Assembly: GCF_016924755.1 (NCBI RefSeq)
Contig: NZ_JAFFJX010000014.1
Location: 62,001-126,000, forward strand
Length of the DNA: 64,000 nt
Source of the DNA: Longitalea arenae
GTDB lineage: Bacteria > Bacteroidota > Bacteroidia > Chitinophagales > Chitinophagaceae
Direction of reading: 5' to 3'
Positions within the stretch are counted from its first letter, which is position 1. Every line of letters starts with the position of its first letter. Below, one piece after another: positions 51,493 to 61,043 of this stretch. Made by a program: the position numbers and the translations under genes. A model generated the notes under the pieces. The model ran no database searches. It was not told the origin of the DNA and saw nothing but the letters and a program-made list of their open reading frames with translations.

Positions 51493-53793
51493 TTACTGCA
51501 CGATCAACTTTTGGGTTTGATTGGTATTACCATTTTTGATCCTGACAAGGTAAGTCCCGGCCTTTAAAAATGCGGGTTCTATGGTATATCGCATACCAGT
51601 GGTACTCGTCTCCATAACTTTGGCGCCTTCAATGGTAAATAAAGTGATAGTTGTTTTATCGTTTCCATTATTGATGAAATCGAGCGTGACCTGTTTGTTC
51701 AGGGGTGCAGGATTGGGAAATACCTGCATTTTCACCAGATTGCTTTTACCCGTAATGCGCGTAGCTGGTACATCATGGTTGCAGTACTTCGACCAGTCAA
51801 TGCCTACTGAAGCTTCGCGTTGGCCTTCGGTTCTGGCCGAGGAAAGGGTTGCTGAATTATACCAGCGGGTGTTTACACTGGCCGTTCCGGTTACGCCGGT
51901 CCCCAACCGCAAGCGGTAGTCATAATGGGCTTTTCGGGTGGCTTCCCCATTGTATATATAATCCGTATTTGTAATAACAGCGATCACTACCCCATTCGCC
52001 GGCGCGGCTGGCAGGTTCAGCGTGCAAGCGCCGCTCGACACGGGTTGACTGTAAACGGGCACTCCCGCGGTGGTGCGGTAAACGAGCTGACAGTTCATGT
52101 TGGCTCCTATTGGTTCAAAATTAACAGTCACCGCATTACCGGTAACGGTAAGGGGTATCTGGTTGGCACCCGACCATCCCGGTAAAGTAACAGGGTCAGG
52201 TGTGAGCAACCCATTATTATTCGTTGTTTTTACATAAGGAGTGGCGATCCATACAGGCGGATTCATCCACGCCGGTTGCCATTCGGCTCCAATGGATTGC
52301 CCAAAGTGCGCATTCAATAAAGCCAGGATGGCATTGTTCCACGGACCAAAATCAACCAGCGCCTGCCTGGCCCGGTATTCGGTGATCAGGCGGCGGGTTT
52401 GCGCAGCGCCAATACCAGATGCAATACCCTGTAATACCCGGCCAGGCGCATTCCGCCAGATCCAGGGAACGGCCCCGTCGCCCAATACATTACCCAGGAA
52501 GGTCGGGAAAGAACTACTGTACTGGTGGCCACCTAAATAAGTGCGCCAGGTACAGATCTGCTGATTGCCATTGAACATGTTGACGCCTTCAGCCGATGGA
52601 CCACCAAAGCTGCCGTCCTGCAACCAGCCACTGTAACATTCAATGGGCATAAAGGGCGCAATGAAATCGGTTCCATTCAGATCGCCCATGGAACTGAAAT
52701 TGTTACTCCGCCGGGCGTCTGCTGTTTGCTGCAGCCAAACATTGCCGCCTTCATGGAACCAGGCCGATTGTTTTACGCCGGGCAGGTCGGCCAGCAACGC
52801 ATGTATCCCTTCATGTACCATAGCGCCTTTTTGAAATTCCCGGTCGCTGTAGGTACAGGCAGGGTTAAAACTATAAATAGGGTAATAAGAAGCCAGGATC
52901 ATTGGCCAGCTGCGACCATTATAATTAATGGCGCTTTGCCAGCCGCCCAGCGCGGTATTGGGTGCATTATCGGTACAAAGCCCGGAGCCGTATAAATACA
53001 CCGAGCTGCGGTAACCATTTTTAGCACGCAGGTCGGGCGGCCAACCCATTTGATCGCGGAAGTAGGCAAAATCGGTATTCAGGCGCGCCAGCAAAGGTGT
53101 GATGGCATTGGCGGTCACAAGGGAATTCTTATTCGGCCCCCACCGGAAACACCACCAGTTCGATGACTGGGTGCCTACTACCTGCGGACAATCATCTAAA
53201 ACATTTGCAGGTACAGGTAAGCCGGGAAATTCATCCCTGAAATTATAGCTGATGGTGGGTGAATAGGCCGGCCAGGTATATGGGTCGCCATTGCCACCGC
53301 CGCCACCTGTAACAGTACCCATTACACGCCATTCGAGTATACCGGTACTTTGCGTGCTATTAAGCATCGTAACACGCAGGCGCGTGGTGTTGATATTGTT
53401 TATTGCCAGTGTATTAAATGCATTGGTAGCCAGCGGTATATTGCCAAGATTCACCCAGGCCGATCCGTTCCAGTATTCTGCATAGGCCGTGGTGGGTGTT
53501 AACACGCCACCCCCATCATTGAACCAATATAACTCAATTGAACTCACCGTGCAGGTTTGCGGCCAGTCGTATTGTACCCATTGCAGGGAATTGGGATTGT
53601 TCCAGTTGCCATAAGCCCCGTTCGACTTGTCGTTCGAGCTAGCAGGAGTATATCCATCGTTCAGCGCCGTGATGGTTTCCCAGGGCGACACATACGAAGT
53701 GGAAGGCGTTGCCAGTGGGGCAATGTTCGTTTGGGCGCGCGCCAGCATCCCGCATAGGCACGCGACGATCAGAGAAAATTGAATTTTCTTCAT
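51493..53793 (-). CDS. T9SS-secreted HExxH protein with F5/8 type C-like domain
   Basis: 766 residues from ATG 53793 (a longer frame to 53871 has no support). Signal peptide MKKIQFSLIVACLCGMLARAQ. Residues about 25-170 are an F5/8 type C (discoidin-like) carbohydrate-binding module (WVQYDWPQTCTVSSIELYWF). The middle holds HEGIH at 327-331, a HExxH zinc-protease motif, followed by WFHEGGNVWLQQ, which can supply further ligands; the region resembles DUF6055/basic-secretory-like proteins. The last 75 residues are a type A T9SS sorting domain (VFPNPAPLNKQVTLDF ... GTYLVRI), so the protein is exported and surface-attached. Peptidase function is inferred. Confidence 0.85.
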   Translation of the reverse strand: MKKIQFSLIVACLCGMLARAQTNIAPLATPSTSYVSPWETITALNDGYTPASSNDKSNGAYGNWNNPNSLQWVQYDWPQTCTVSSIELYWFNDGGGVLTPTTAYAEYWNGSAWVNLGNIPLATNAFNTLAINNINTTRLRVTMLNSTQSTGILEWRVMGTVTGGGGGNGDPYTWPAYSPTISYNFRDEFPGLPVPANVLDDCPQVVGTQSSNWWCFRWGPNKNSLVTANAITPLLARLNTDFAYFRDQMGWPPDLRAKNGYRSSVYLYGSGLCTDNAPNTALGGWQSAINYNGRSWPMILASYYPIYSFNPACTYSDREFQKGAMVHEGIHALLADLPGVKQSAWFHEGGNVWLQQTADARRSNNFSSMGDLNGTDFIAPFMPIECYSGWLQDGSFGGPSAEGVNMFNGNQQICTWRTYLGGHQYSSSFPTFLGNVLGDGAVPWIWRNAPGRVLQGIASGIGAAQTRRLITEYRARQALVDFGPWNNAILALLNAHFGQSIGAEWQPAWMNPPVWIATPYVKTTNNNGLLTPDPVTLPGWSGANQIPLTVTGNAVTVNFEPIGANMNCQLVYRTTAGVPVYSQPVSSGACTLNLPAAPANGVVIAVITNTDYIYNGEATRKAHYDYRLRLGTGVTGTASVNTRWYNSATLSSARTEGQREASVGIDWSKYCNHDVPATRITGKSNLVKMQVFPNPAPLNKQVTLDFINNGNDKTTITLFTIEGAKVMETSTTGMRYTIEPAFLKAGTYLVRIKNGNTNQTQKLIVQ

Positions 53794-54000
53794 ACAATAA
53801 AGTTTTAAGTGAAAAAGAAAAAACTGAAGCTTTCTAATAGAAGAGTGAGAGGGGATATCTTCTGGCAGCAATCATACCGGCCACAAATATACCAGATCGG
53901 GAAAAGATGGGATATTCAGAAATTAACGCGTTATAGATTAATAATAGCTTGTGCTGTTTCGTAGCTTATGTTATACGCCTGCTGCTTCTGTCCCCCAATA

Positions 54001-54028
54001 AAAAAAGCTCCACTTTCATGGAGCCTTT
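54001..54028 (-). terminator. Terminator of the Hsp20 gene
   Basis: GCTCCA (54007-54012) and TGGAGC (54019-54024) form a short stem, followed on the minus strand by TTTTTTA (complement of 54000-54006). It lies 25 bases after the Hsp20 stop. Confidence 0.75.
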
Positions 54029-54048
54029 TATGAATGTTTGAAATACAA

Positions 54049-54507
54049 TTACTCAATCCGGATGGACTTTGAGCGCTGTTTTGACTTTTCATTCTTGGGC
54101 AGGGTCACATGTAATATTCCATTTTCATAATGCGCCGATACCTTATCAGTGTCGATCGCATCATTTAAATGAAAACTGCGGCTGAAAGAGCGCTTCCGGT
54201 ATTCCTGCCGTAGCCATCCTTCGTTTGATTCTTTTTCTTCTTTCTTTTCTTCAAATGAAATGGTAAGCATATCACCCGAAATGTTCAGCTGAAGATCTTC
54301 TTTGCGTAAACCGGGTGCTACCAGCTCCATTTCATACGAGCCTTCGGTTTCCTTTAAATTGACGGGCACCTTACGATCTATATCACCGCTAAAACCCCAG
54401 AAAGAATCATCAAAGAAGCGCGATAAATTGTTTTGGAAGATCTGATCAACTACACTTCCAAAATTAGCGGGCTGTCGGCCGCTATCTCTTTTCATGATGT
54501 TTGTCAT
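54049..54507 (-). CDS. Hsp20-family small heat-shock protein
   Basis: 152 residues. Central alpha-crystallin domain (about 44-140): VPVNLKETEGSYEMELVAPGL, NISGDMLTISFEEKKEEK, and the signature GILHVTLPKNEK. A typical holdase chaperone that keeps unfolded proteins soluble. The ATG at 54507 is preceded by a strong Shine-Dalgarno sequence, AAAGGAGG, unlike almost all other genes in the window. It stands alone as a single-gene transcript, as is common for heat-shock genes. Confidence 0.95.
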   Translation of the reverse strand: MTNIMKRDSGRQPANFGSVVDQIFQNNLSRFFDDSFWGFSGDIDRKVPVNLKETEGSYEMELVAPGLRKEDLQLNISGDMLTISFEEKKEEKESNEGWLRQEYRKRSFSRSFHLNDAIDTDKVSAHYENGILHVTLPKNEKSKQRSKSIRIE

Positions 54508-54510
54508 AAC

Positions 54511-54520
54511 TTCCTCCTTT
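54511..54520 (-). promoter_or_regulatory. Strong Shine-Dalgarno site of the hsp20 gene
   Basis: The minus strand reads AAAGGAGGAA three bases before the ATG at 54507, an almost perfect complement to the 16S rRNA 3' end. Bacteroidota mRNAs rarely carry such a site, so this could reflect a need for high translation during heat shock or a transferred leader. Confidence 0.7.
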
Positions 54521-55329
54521 TAACAAAAAGGTTTATAATATGGTTACAATTACCAACAGGCTGCCATACCTGCCGGATCCTATTTTCAAAAAATTATAAA
54601 CGGGTTATCGTCCTGATCTTTTTTACGGATGCTCCGGATAAAGTGACCGGTATAATACTTAATGGGCATCCAAAACTGATTGTACCAATTGCTTAATCGG
54701 TTCCTCATAATTAATTACATAATAAGCGATCATACAATAAGTTTTTCTGAACAATTTCTTTTAAACACCTGGACCGGTACCTGTGGAGGCTTTAATACGA
54801 TGCGGCTGTAAAGCCGGTTAGCAATGAATTTGTTTGTCATGGTTTTATGTTTTTGAATGGTTTAATAAACAAAAGCATAAAAAGAATAACAACCATAAAC
54901 CCTTTTTCAAGCAATATGCCAGCCGGCGGGCAGCTTAAAATTTGTCATTTTTTATGCAGGAAATGCAGCCGCCAAAAAGGATCCATTGAAATTTTGGCAG
55001 GTATTCCTCACCTAATCAATGAGTTATTAAAGCCTTTTCTGTTGGCGCCCGGGTTTTAGTCTGGCAGACCGCCCTTTTTCTACCTTGGGTCTGATTTCAG
55101 GTAATACTCCTACATTTGCAGCCTTTAAATTAGGAGAGTGCATCATAAATGCCCGGGTACATTCGTTAATACCAGCTCAGTTACAATGAGTTCTGTATTA
55201 AATGGTCTTTTCGCCGGAAAGCCTGCAAAATCTTTGATCCTGCAGGCGACCGGGTGTAAACAGGCGTTTATAGAAAACTTTTATAAAAAATCCTTCATCC
55301 CTTAATTTTACAGCTTATTATCACTGCCT
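54521..55329. other. Long intergenic region upstream of hsp20 and accA
   Basis: About 810 bases without a supported gene. The hsp20 and accA promoters should both lie here. A 36-codon minus-strand frame (54730-54840) begins ATGACAAAC, as hsp20 does, and encodes a basic peptide; I cannot support it as a gene. There are no clear repeats or hairpins. Confidence 0.45.
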
Positions 55330-56307
55330 ATGCCGCAAGATAAAAACCGTCAGTTCCTGGATTTTGAAAAACCGATCAAAGATCTTTTTGATGATATAGA
55401 AGGCTTGAAGCAAAAGGCCGAGAAGAGTAAACTTGATCTCACTGACCCTATTAAGAAACTGGAAGAAAGAGTGCTGGAGACCCGTAAGGCCATTACGCAA
55501 AACCTTACGCCCTGGCAAAAAGTGCAGCTGAGCCGCCATCCCGACCGTCCCTATACCATGAAATATATTTCCAAATTGACCACTGATTTCGTGGAGCTGT
55601 TTGGAGACCGGAATGTGAAAGATGATAAAGCCATGGTGGGTGGTTTCGCCTCCCTCGATGGTCAAACGGTTATGATGATCGGTCAGCAGAAAGGGATCAA
55701 TACCAAGGCACGCCAGTTGCGTAATTTTGGTATGGCCAATCCGGAAGGCTACCGTAAGGCCCTGCGCCTGATGAAACTGGCTGAAAAGTTCAATAAACCG
55801 GTTATCACCCTCATCGATACGCCCGGCGCCTACCCAGGTCTCGAAGCGGAAGAAAGGGGACAGGGGGAGGCCATCGCCCGTAATATTTATGAGATGATGA
55901 GGCTGAAAGTGCCGGTAATATGTGTCATCATTGGCGAAGGCGCTTCCGGTGGGGCCATGGGCATTGGGGTGGGCGACAGAGTGTTCATGCTCGAGAATAC
56001 CTGGTACACCGTTATTTCGCCTGAAAGCTGCAGCTCTATTCTCTGGCGTAGCTGGGATCAGAAGGAAAAAGCAGCCGAACAGTTAAAACTCACTGCCGAT
56101 TATATGTATGAATTTGGATTAATTGATGGTATTATTCCCGAACCAGTAGGCGGCGCCCACTGGGACTATGATGAAGCTGCCGCTTTATTAAAGCCATACC
56201 TCATTAACACCATCAAAGAGCTGAAACAGATGGATCCCGAAGAGCGTGTTCGAAAGCGGATCGATAAGTTTAACAAGATGGGCTTCTGGGATGAATTACC
56301 AGCTTAA
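55330..56307 (+). CDS. accA: Acetyl-CoA carboxylase carboxyltransferase subunit alpha
   Basis: 325 residues, standard length. N-terminal helical region ([20 protein letters not shown]), then the carboxyltransferase crotonase fold: [57 protein letters not shown] and [15 protein letters not shown]. It forms the carboxyltransferase with AccD and makes malonyl-CoA for fatty acid synthesis. accD is not in the window. No close operon partner; the next gene (dapA) is 262 bases away. Confidence 0.97.
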   Translation: MPQDKNRQFLDFEKPIKDLFDDIEGLKQKAEKSKLDLTDPIKKLEERVLETRKAITQNLTPWQKVQLSRHPDRPYTMKYISKLTTDFVELFGDRNVKDDKAMVGGFASLDGQTVMMIGQQKGINTKARQLRNFGMANPEGYRKALRLMKLAEKFNKPVITLIDTPGAYPGLEAEERGQGEAIARNIYEMMRLKVPVICVIIGEGASGGAMGIGVGDRVFMLENTWYTVISPESCSSILWRSWDQKEKAAEQLKLTADYMYEFGLIDGIIPEPVGGAHWDYDEAAALLKPYLINTIKELKQMDPEERVRKRIDKFNKMGFWDELPA

Positions 56308-56537
56308 ATGCCCTGAGTGAACCGCGAACGGTCCTGTGCGAAAGGAGCGAGCGCCGAATAATGGCGTAAGCGGATATGAAGATCCGGTACAATACCGATC
56401 AAACTTTTTTATAACCAGCTTTCAGCGCCCTGTTCGGCACCTGTTGTGTCACTCACTTGTTACACCTTATCATTACTCAGCTGTTTCCAAATTTAAACGA
56501 CCTTCCGCCTGGCGGACTGGTTCAACCAAAAATATGC

Positions 56538-56553
56538 CCCGATAGCTATCGGG
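56538..56553. repeat. Perfect 16-bp palindrome before dapA
   Basis: CCCGATAGCTATCGGG reads the same on both strands. It begins 32 bases before the dapA start, and a second near-palindrome TCCGCCTGGCGGA lies just upstream (about 56504-56516). It could be a protein-binding site or an intergenic repetitive element; only one copy occurs in this window. Confidence 0.6.
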
Positions 56554-56569
56554 ATTCAATCTAAAAATT

Positions 56570-57454
56570 ATGTCCCTTCGTCAATCATTATATGGCACCG
56601 GCGTGGCGCTGGTCACCCCGTTTAAATCAAATTCTGAAGTAGATCTCGATGCTTTAAGTAAAATAATAGATTTTGTTATCAATGGCGGCGCTGAATATGT
56701 GGTCACGCTCGGTACAACCGGCGAAACGCCCTGCCTCAGTAAAGAAGAAAAGATCGCCATCATCCGCTTCACCTATGAAAAAGTGAACAACCGCATTCCC
56801 GTGGTGGTAGGCATCGGCGGCAACAATACGCCCGAAGTAATAAAAGAACTGGAAACTTTTCCTTTAGATAGAGCCACCGCTGTTCTAAGCGCCAGCCCCT
56901 ATTACAACAAACCTTCACAGGAAGGTATTTTTCTGCATTATAAAGCTCTGGCTGCCGCTTCACCCAAACCGATCCTGTTGTATAATGTACCGGGCCGTAC
57001 CGGTCGCAATATGACCGCTGCCACTACCCTGCGCCTTGCCAATGAAGTGGACAATATCGGTGGTATTAAAGAGGCCAGCGGCGATATGGCTCAGTGTATG
57101 CAGATCCTGCGCGACCGCCCCGAGAACTTTTTGGTAGTAAGCGGCGACGATGCGCTGGTATTACCACAAATAGCCTGTGGTATGGATGGCGTTATCAGTG
57201 TTGCAGCCAATGCCTTCCCGCAGCAATTTACCCATATGGTACGCCAGTGCCTGAAAGGCGATTTTAAAGCAGCCAAATCATTGAACGATGTGCTGATTGA
57301 TGCGTACGATCTCATGTTTGCTGAAAATAACCCCGCAGGGGTAAAAGCGTTCATGACTGAACTGGAATTATTAGAGAACAATCTTCGTTTACCAATGGTG
57401 CCGCTCAGTGAGGGATTGCATGAAAAAGTGAGATCTTTTCTGAAAAACGCTTAA
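56570..57454 (+). CDS. dapA: 4-hydroxy-tetrahydrodipicolinate synthase
   Basis: 294 residues. The DapA barrel shows TLGTTGETPCLS (the conserved Thr-Thr), SPYYNKPSQEG, LYNVPGRTGRNM (catalytic Tyr) and GGIKEASGD (Schiff-base Lys). It condenses pyruvate with aspartate semialdehyde in lysine and cell-wall diaminopimelate synthesis. No other dap genes are adjacent. Closed by a strong terminator 31 bases after the stop. Confidence 0.96.
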   Translation: MSLRQSLYGTGVALVTPFKSNSEVDLDALSKIIDFVINGGAEYVVTLGTTGETPCLSKEEKIAIIRFTYEKVNNRIPVVVGIGGNNTPEVIKELETFPLDRATAVLSASPYYNKPSQEGIFLHYKALAAASPKPILLYNVPGRTGRNMTAATTLRLANEVDNIGGIKEASGDMAQCMQILRDRPENFLVVSGDDALVLPQIACGMDGVISVAANAFPQQFTHMVRQCLKGDFKAAKSLNDVLIDAYDLMFAENNPAGVKAFMTELELLENNLRLPMVPLSEGLHEKVRSFLKNA

Positions 57455-57485
57455 CGGTAAGCCTTAGCGCGAAACACAAAATATC

Positions 57486-57533
57486 AAAGCCAAACAGGGA
57501 GCATTATATGTATTCCTGTTTGGCTTTTCTTAT
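57486..57533 (+). terminator. Terminator of dapA
   Basis: AAAGCCAAACAGG (57486-57498) and CCTGTTTGGCTTT (57515-57527) form a perfect 13-bp stem with a 16-base loop, then TCTTATTTATTT. A clear rho-independent terminator. Confidence 0.9.
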
Positions 57534-57582
57534 TTATTTGCCGATTGCCGGTTGGTATTGTGGATTGTGTATTAAGATAAGG

Positions 57583-57860
57583 ATTGCCTATTGCCTATTG
57601 CTATTGCCTGTTGCTTATTGTCTATTGCCAATTGCCTATTGCCCGTTGTCTATTGCCCTTGCCAGTTGCTTGTTGCTTTGGCGTATTGTCAATTGCTTAT
57701 TGCCTATTGTCTATTGCCCGTGCCAGTTGCTTACTGCCGATTTAGATTGCTTTTGGCGGTTGCTTATTGCCTATTGCCAATTGCATGTTGCTTATTGTCT
57801 ATTGCCAATTGCCAATTGCCCGTTGTCTATTGTCCATTGCCTATTGCCCGTTGTCTATTG
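57583..57860. repeat. Degenerate 7-bp tandem array (RTTGYCN units)
   Basis: About 278 bases made of roughly 40 imperfect heptamers such as ATTGCCT, ATTGCCA, GTTGTCT, GTTGCTT and ATTGCCC. Because 7 is not a multiple of 3, all three plus frames cycle through the same repeat peptides and stay open in part, which creates spurious long frames (LLPIAYC-like). There are no spacers, so it is not a CRISPR array. The stop codon of the minus-strand rnz gene (57855-57857) lies inside its final unit. Nothing else is in the 400-base gap between dapA and rnz apart from the dapA terminator. Confidence 0.9.
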
Positions 57861-58772
57861 CTTCCTAGGAATGGCTCTGAAAGTAACCCCCTCCAATGCC
57901 AGACTGGTATCAGGAAACACTTCGCAGGCCTCCTCTTCAAACACTTCCAGCTTATCGTATTTCGAGCTGAAATGCCCGATGAGCAAGCGCCCTACTTTAG
58001 CCTGTTTGGCTATGCAGGCAGCCTGCGTGGTGGTGGAGTGAAAACGCAGCGCGGCCCTTTTATCCAGTTCTTTCAGGTAAGTGGTCTCATGGTATAAGAG
58101 ATCAACCCCCTGAAATTTTTCTATTAGCGACTCGTCAAAGATGGTATCGGCGCTATAAGCATATGATAAGGGCTTTGCACCCGGGTTGGTCACCCATTCG
58201 TTCTTTATCAGTTCACCATTCTTATTGGTATAATCTTCTCCCCATTTTAGCCGGTCGTAAAAAGCTGCGGGCACACCATGTTCAATGGCCTTCTCGGGGT
58301 TTACCCGCCGGGGCGCCCTTACCTGGTCGAACCGGAAACCCCAGCAGGGAATACGGTGTTTGGTGGCAAAACTGGTTACTTTGAACTTGTCGTTCTGAAC
58401 GATCACGCCCTCACTCTCCAGCGGATGAAAATGCAGCGTGTATGGTAATACATTCGAAGCGGCTTCCAACTGTAGGTCGAGTATTTGCTTTAACGGTGCC
58501 GGGGCATACAAATGCAGCTCATGCTCACGATGCAGCAAACCCATACTATGTAAAAAACCGGGCAAACCGAAATAGTGATCGCCGTGCAGGTGCGAGATGA
58601 AAATATAATTGATGCGCGACCAGCGAATGCGGTATTTGGCCAACTGCTGTTGGGTTCCCTCTCCACAATCTACCAGGAATAAATTGTCATCCAACGTCAC
58701 TACCTGCGACGTGGGATGCCGGTCATAGGCCGGCAGGGCAGAATTATTTCCCAGGATCGTTACAGCCAGCAT
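57855..58772 (-). CDS. rnz: Ribonuclease Z
   Basis: 305 residues. Metallo-beta-lactamase fold with SHLHGDHYFGLPGF (HxHxDH), VDCGEGTQQQL, YHETTYL and GHFSSKYD. It processes tRNA 3' ends by endonucleolytic cleavage. Length and motifs fit Bacteroidota RNase Z. The last codon (Gln) and the stop come from the neighbouring 7-bp tandem array, so the original C-terminus may have been changed by the repeat. Confidence 0.95.
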   Translation of the reverse strand: MLAVTILGNNSALPAYDRHPTSQVVTLDDNLFLVDCGEGTQQQLAKYRIRWSRINYIFISHLHGDHYFGLPGFLHSMGLLHREHELHLYAPAPLKQILDLQLEAASNVLPYTLHFHPLESEGVIVQNDKFKVTSFATKHRIPCWGFRFDQVRAPRRVNPEKAIEHGVPAAFYDRLKWGEDYTNKNGELIKNEWVTNPGAKPLSYAYSADTIFDESLIEKFQGVDLLYHETTYLKELDKRAALRFHSTTTQAACIAKQAKVGRLLIGHFSSKYDKLEVFEEEACEVFPDTSLALEGVTFRAIPRKQ

Positions 58773-58968
58773 TCAATTTGTTAAGTAGTTATCATTTTGT
58801 TTAAGACGGCACTATAAGTCATTCTGCTGCATTTCATTACACAAATTTACGCAATAGCCTGCAACACCGCTCACCTGCTATTATCTATTACTTGCTTCTT
58901 ATTATATAATACTAACATGGCCCCTTGTAGCTGGTACCACTCTTGGCCTGTTGATTTTATAACGTAAA

Positions 58969-59832
58969 TCAATACCGCCGGATTGTATTTACGATATCAG
59001 CCAGGTAGCTTTTACCAAATAAATTCAAATGGATCAGCAGCGGATATAAATTGCATACTTCCCATTGCTGCAGGTAGTTGGCTGGAAGCGAAAAATGGTA
59101 CTGGTAACTCTCATAGAACAGACGGTCAAAACCGCCAAACAAGGTAGTCATAGCCAGGTCCATACTACGGTGGCCATAATATACTGCCGGATCGATCAAA
59201 ACTGGCCTCTGCTGTTCGTCACATAAAAAATTCCCGCTCCACAGATCGCCATGTAACAGGGAAGCTGGTTCAGCCGGGAAGATGGCAGGCAGTTGCTGAT
59301 ATAATTTTTCAAAGCGGCTGGCTAAAGCCGGTTCCAGCAAATGATGGTCCACAGCCAGTTTTACCTGTGGTTGCAGCCGTTTCTGGATAAAAAAATCCAC
59401 CCAGCTAGCGGCAGGTTCATTGCATTGCGGTAAAGCGCCCATATAATTATCAGTGGGCAGTCCAAACTGCTTTTGCTGTACATGGTGCAGTGCGGCCAGT
59501 TGCTCCCCAAAAGCGGTCCAGAAGGCTTCGGTTCGCAAGCCCTGTTCTATCCACTCCAGCAATAATACCTGGTTGTCGCCGGTACGGCCGGTAGCTATTA
59601 CCTGCGGTATGCGGATCACTTGCTGACTGGCCAGTAATTCCAATCCGGCCTGCTCTGCTTCGAACATTCCCGGAAAGGATGAAAACTTATTGATCTTACA
59701 CAGAAATTTTTTACCAGGGCTATTAATGCGGTAGGTATGATTGATCGAGCCACCCCCCAGGGGCGTAAAATGCAGGTCGGCTCCTTCATTCAATAATTGT
59801 TTTATAAATGATTGCAGGGATGCAGTAAGCAT
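58969..59832 (-). CDS. Fructosamine kinase family protein
   Basis: 287 residues. Protein-kinase-like fold with the ATP-binding region (GGGSINHTYRIN, FLCKIN), the catalytic loop LLHGDLWSGNFL and metal-binding IDPAVYYGHRSMDLAMT. Family members phosphorylate fructosamines or ribulosamines on glycated proteins, leading to deglycation. Single gene, codirectional with the kinase upstream (116 bases). Confidence 0.9.
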   Translation of the reverse strand: MLTASLQSFIKQLLNEGADLHFTPLGGGSINHTYRINSPGKKFLCKINKFSSFPGMFEAEQAGLELLASQQVIRIPQVIATGRTGDNQVLLLEWIEQGLRTEAFWTAFGEQLAALHHVQQKQFGLPTDNYMGALPQCNEPAASWVDFFIQKRLQPQVKLAVDHHLLEPALASRFEKLYQQLPAIFPAEPASLLHGDLWSGNFLCDEQQRPVLIDPAVYYGHRSMDLAMTTLFGGFDRLFYESYQYHFSLPANYLQQWEVCNLYPLLIHLNLFGKSYLADIVNTIRRY

Positions 59833-59948
59833 GCATATCTTGTTACCTGTTCAGAGCAAAGTTTACCGTTTTCGACTCCGGTTTATCATTGGCGTTTTGC
59901 CTTTTCCAGCGCCCATTTCTGGTTTCGGCTTACAGTTCAACGTGTGAC

Positions 59949-60944
59949 CTAAGAAAGCAATTCTTTACATTCATTCAATAACCGCTCTCTGTTTACGGCC
60001 GCCGTGCCCACTTCCTCGCACACCAATCCGCCGGCTATATTTGCAACCTCAGCCATCAGGTCAATTCGCCTGGTAGCGGCATAGATCAAGGAGGCTACGG
60101 CTATTACCGTATCGCCGGCCCCGGATACATCTGCTATATTCCGTAAGTGCGAAGGAATGATCTTAGCTGTACTGTTCTCCTGGTAAAACACGCCTTTCTC
60201 CGACAGGGTGATAAAAGAAATGGCATGACTTAACTTTTTCTGCAATTGCTGATGTATATCGTTCAGGGTAGCCAGGTTAACATCCTCGATCAACAGGTTG
60301 AGCCCGTCTTTTACTTCTTTCAGGTTCGGTTTGAATATGTCCACTCCCTGGTAGGAAAAGAAATTTTTTCGTTTAGGATCTACGGTGGTGATCACCCCAT
60401 GTTGTTTGCACAGGGCAGTCACTTCTTTGATCACGCGCTCCGTTAGCACTCCTTTATTATAATCTTCAAAAATGATCACCTGCGGTTGCTCACTGGTGAT
60501 GTACTGGCGCACTTTTTCGATCAGGGCATTTTCATCATGCGCACTCAGGTCTTTCGTGATCTCCGCATCCAGCCGCATCATTTGCTGGTTCCGGCTGATA
60601 ATGCGCGTTTTGGCAGTGGTTATGCGTGAAGGCTGCTGGGCGATCCACGCAGTATTGATTTGATTTTCGTTGAAAAGTTCTATTAGGGTACCGCCATTTT
60701 CATCATTACCCATTACTGATAATATTGAAACCTGTGCACCGAGCGCAGCCAGGTTCAGCGCCACGTTACCGGCGCCCCCAATGCGATATTCTTTTTTATC
60801 AAGCGCTACCACGGGTACGGGTGCTTCCGGCGAAATTCTATCCACATGCCCCCACCAGTAAATATCCAGCATCACATCTCCAATTACCCCTGCTTTTATA
60901 TCCGAGAAGCCGTCAAACAGTTTGTCAAAATCTATCTTACTCAT
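59949..60944 (-). CDS. PfkB-family heptose-7-phosphate kinase (HldE N-domain/RfaE1 type)
   Basis: 331 residues. Ribokinase fold with MLDIYWWGHVDRISPEAPVP, RIGGAGNVALNLAALG and the catalytic DVSGAGDTVIAVA. The opening GDVMLDIYWWG and HVDRISPEAPVPV match the RfaE1/HldE kinase domain that phosphorylates D-glycero-D-manno-heptose 7-phosphate at C1, for lipopolysaccharide core synthesis. The adenylyltransferase half of HldE is absent, so here the kinase stands alone as in many Bacteroidota. Confidence 0.88.
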   Translation of the reverse strand: MSKIDFDKLFDGFSDIKAGVIGDVMLDIYWWGHVDRISPEAPVPVVALDKKEYRIGGAGNVALNLAALGAQVSILSVMGNDENGGTLIELFNENQINTAWIAQQPSRITTAKTRIISRNQQMMRLDAEITKDLSAHDENALIEKVRQYITSEQPQVIIFEDYNKGVLTERVIKEVTALCKQHGVITTVDPKRKNFFSYQGVDIFKPNLKEVKDGLNLLIEDVNLATLNDIHQQLQKKLSHAISFITLSEKGVFYQENSTAKIIPSHLRNIADVSGAGDTVIAVASLIYAATRRIDLMAEVANIAGGLVCEEVGTAAVNRERLLNECKELLS

Positions 60945-61043
60945 AATTTCTCAAATTTCAGCTATTGCAGCCACTCCGCCATCGCTTCCCCGCACGCATT
61001 GGTATCGTCCGGCGAAGTAAACAAGCCATAGCCGTTTTTGCTT

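Noticed and set aside
57583-57860. Possible CRISPR array
   Set aside because: The units are only 7 bp and contiguous with no unique spacers, and no cas genes are nearby.
57508-58097. Long plus-strand frames with repeated LLPIAYC-like peptides
   Set aside because: They read through the 7-bp tandem array, start in the dapA terminator and overlap rnz on the other strand. The 'protein' is the translated repeat.
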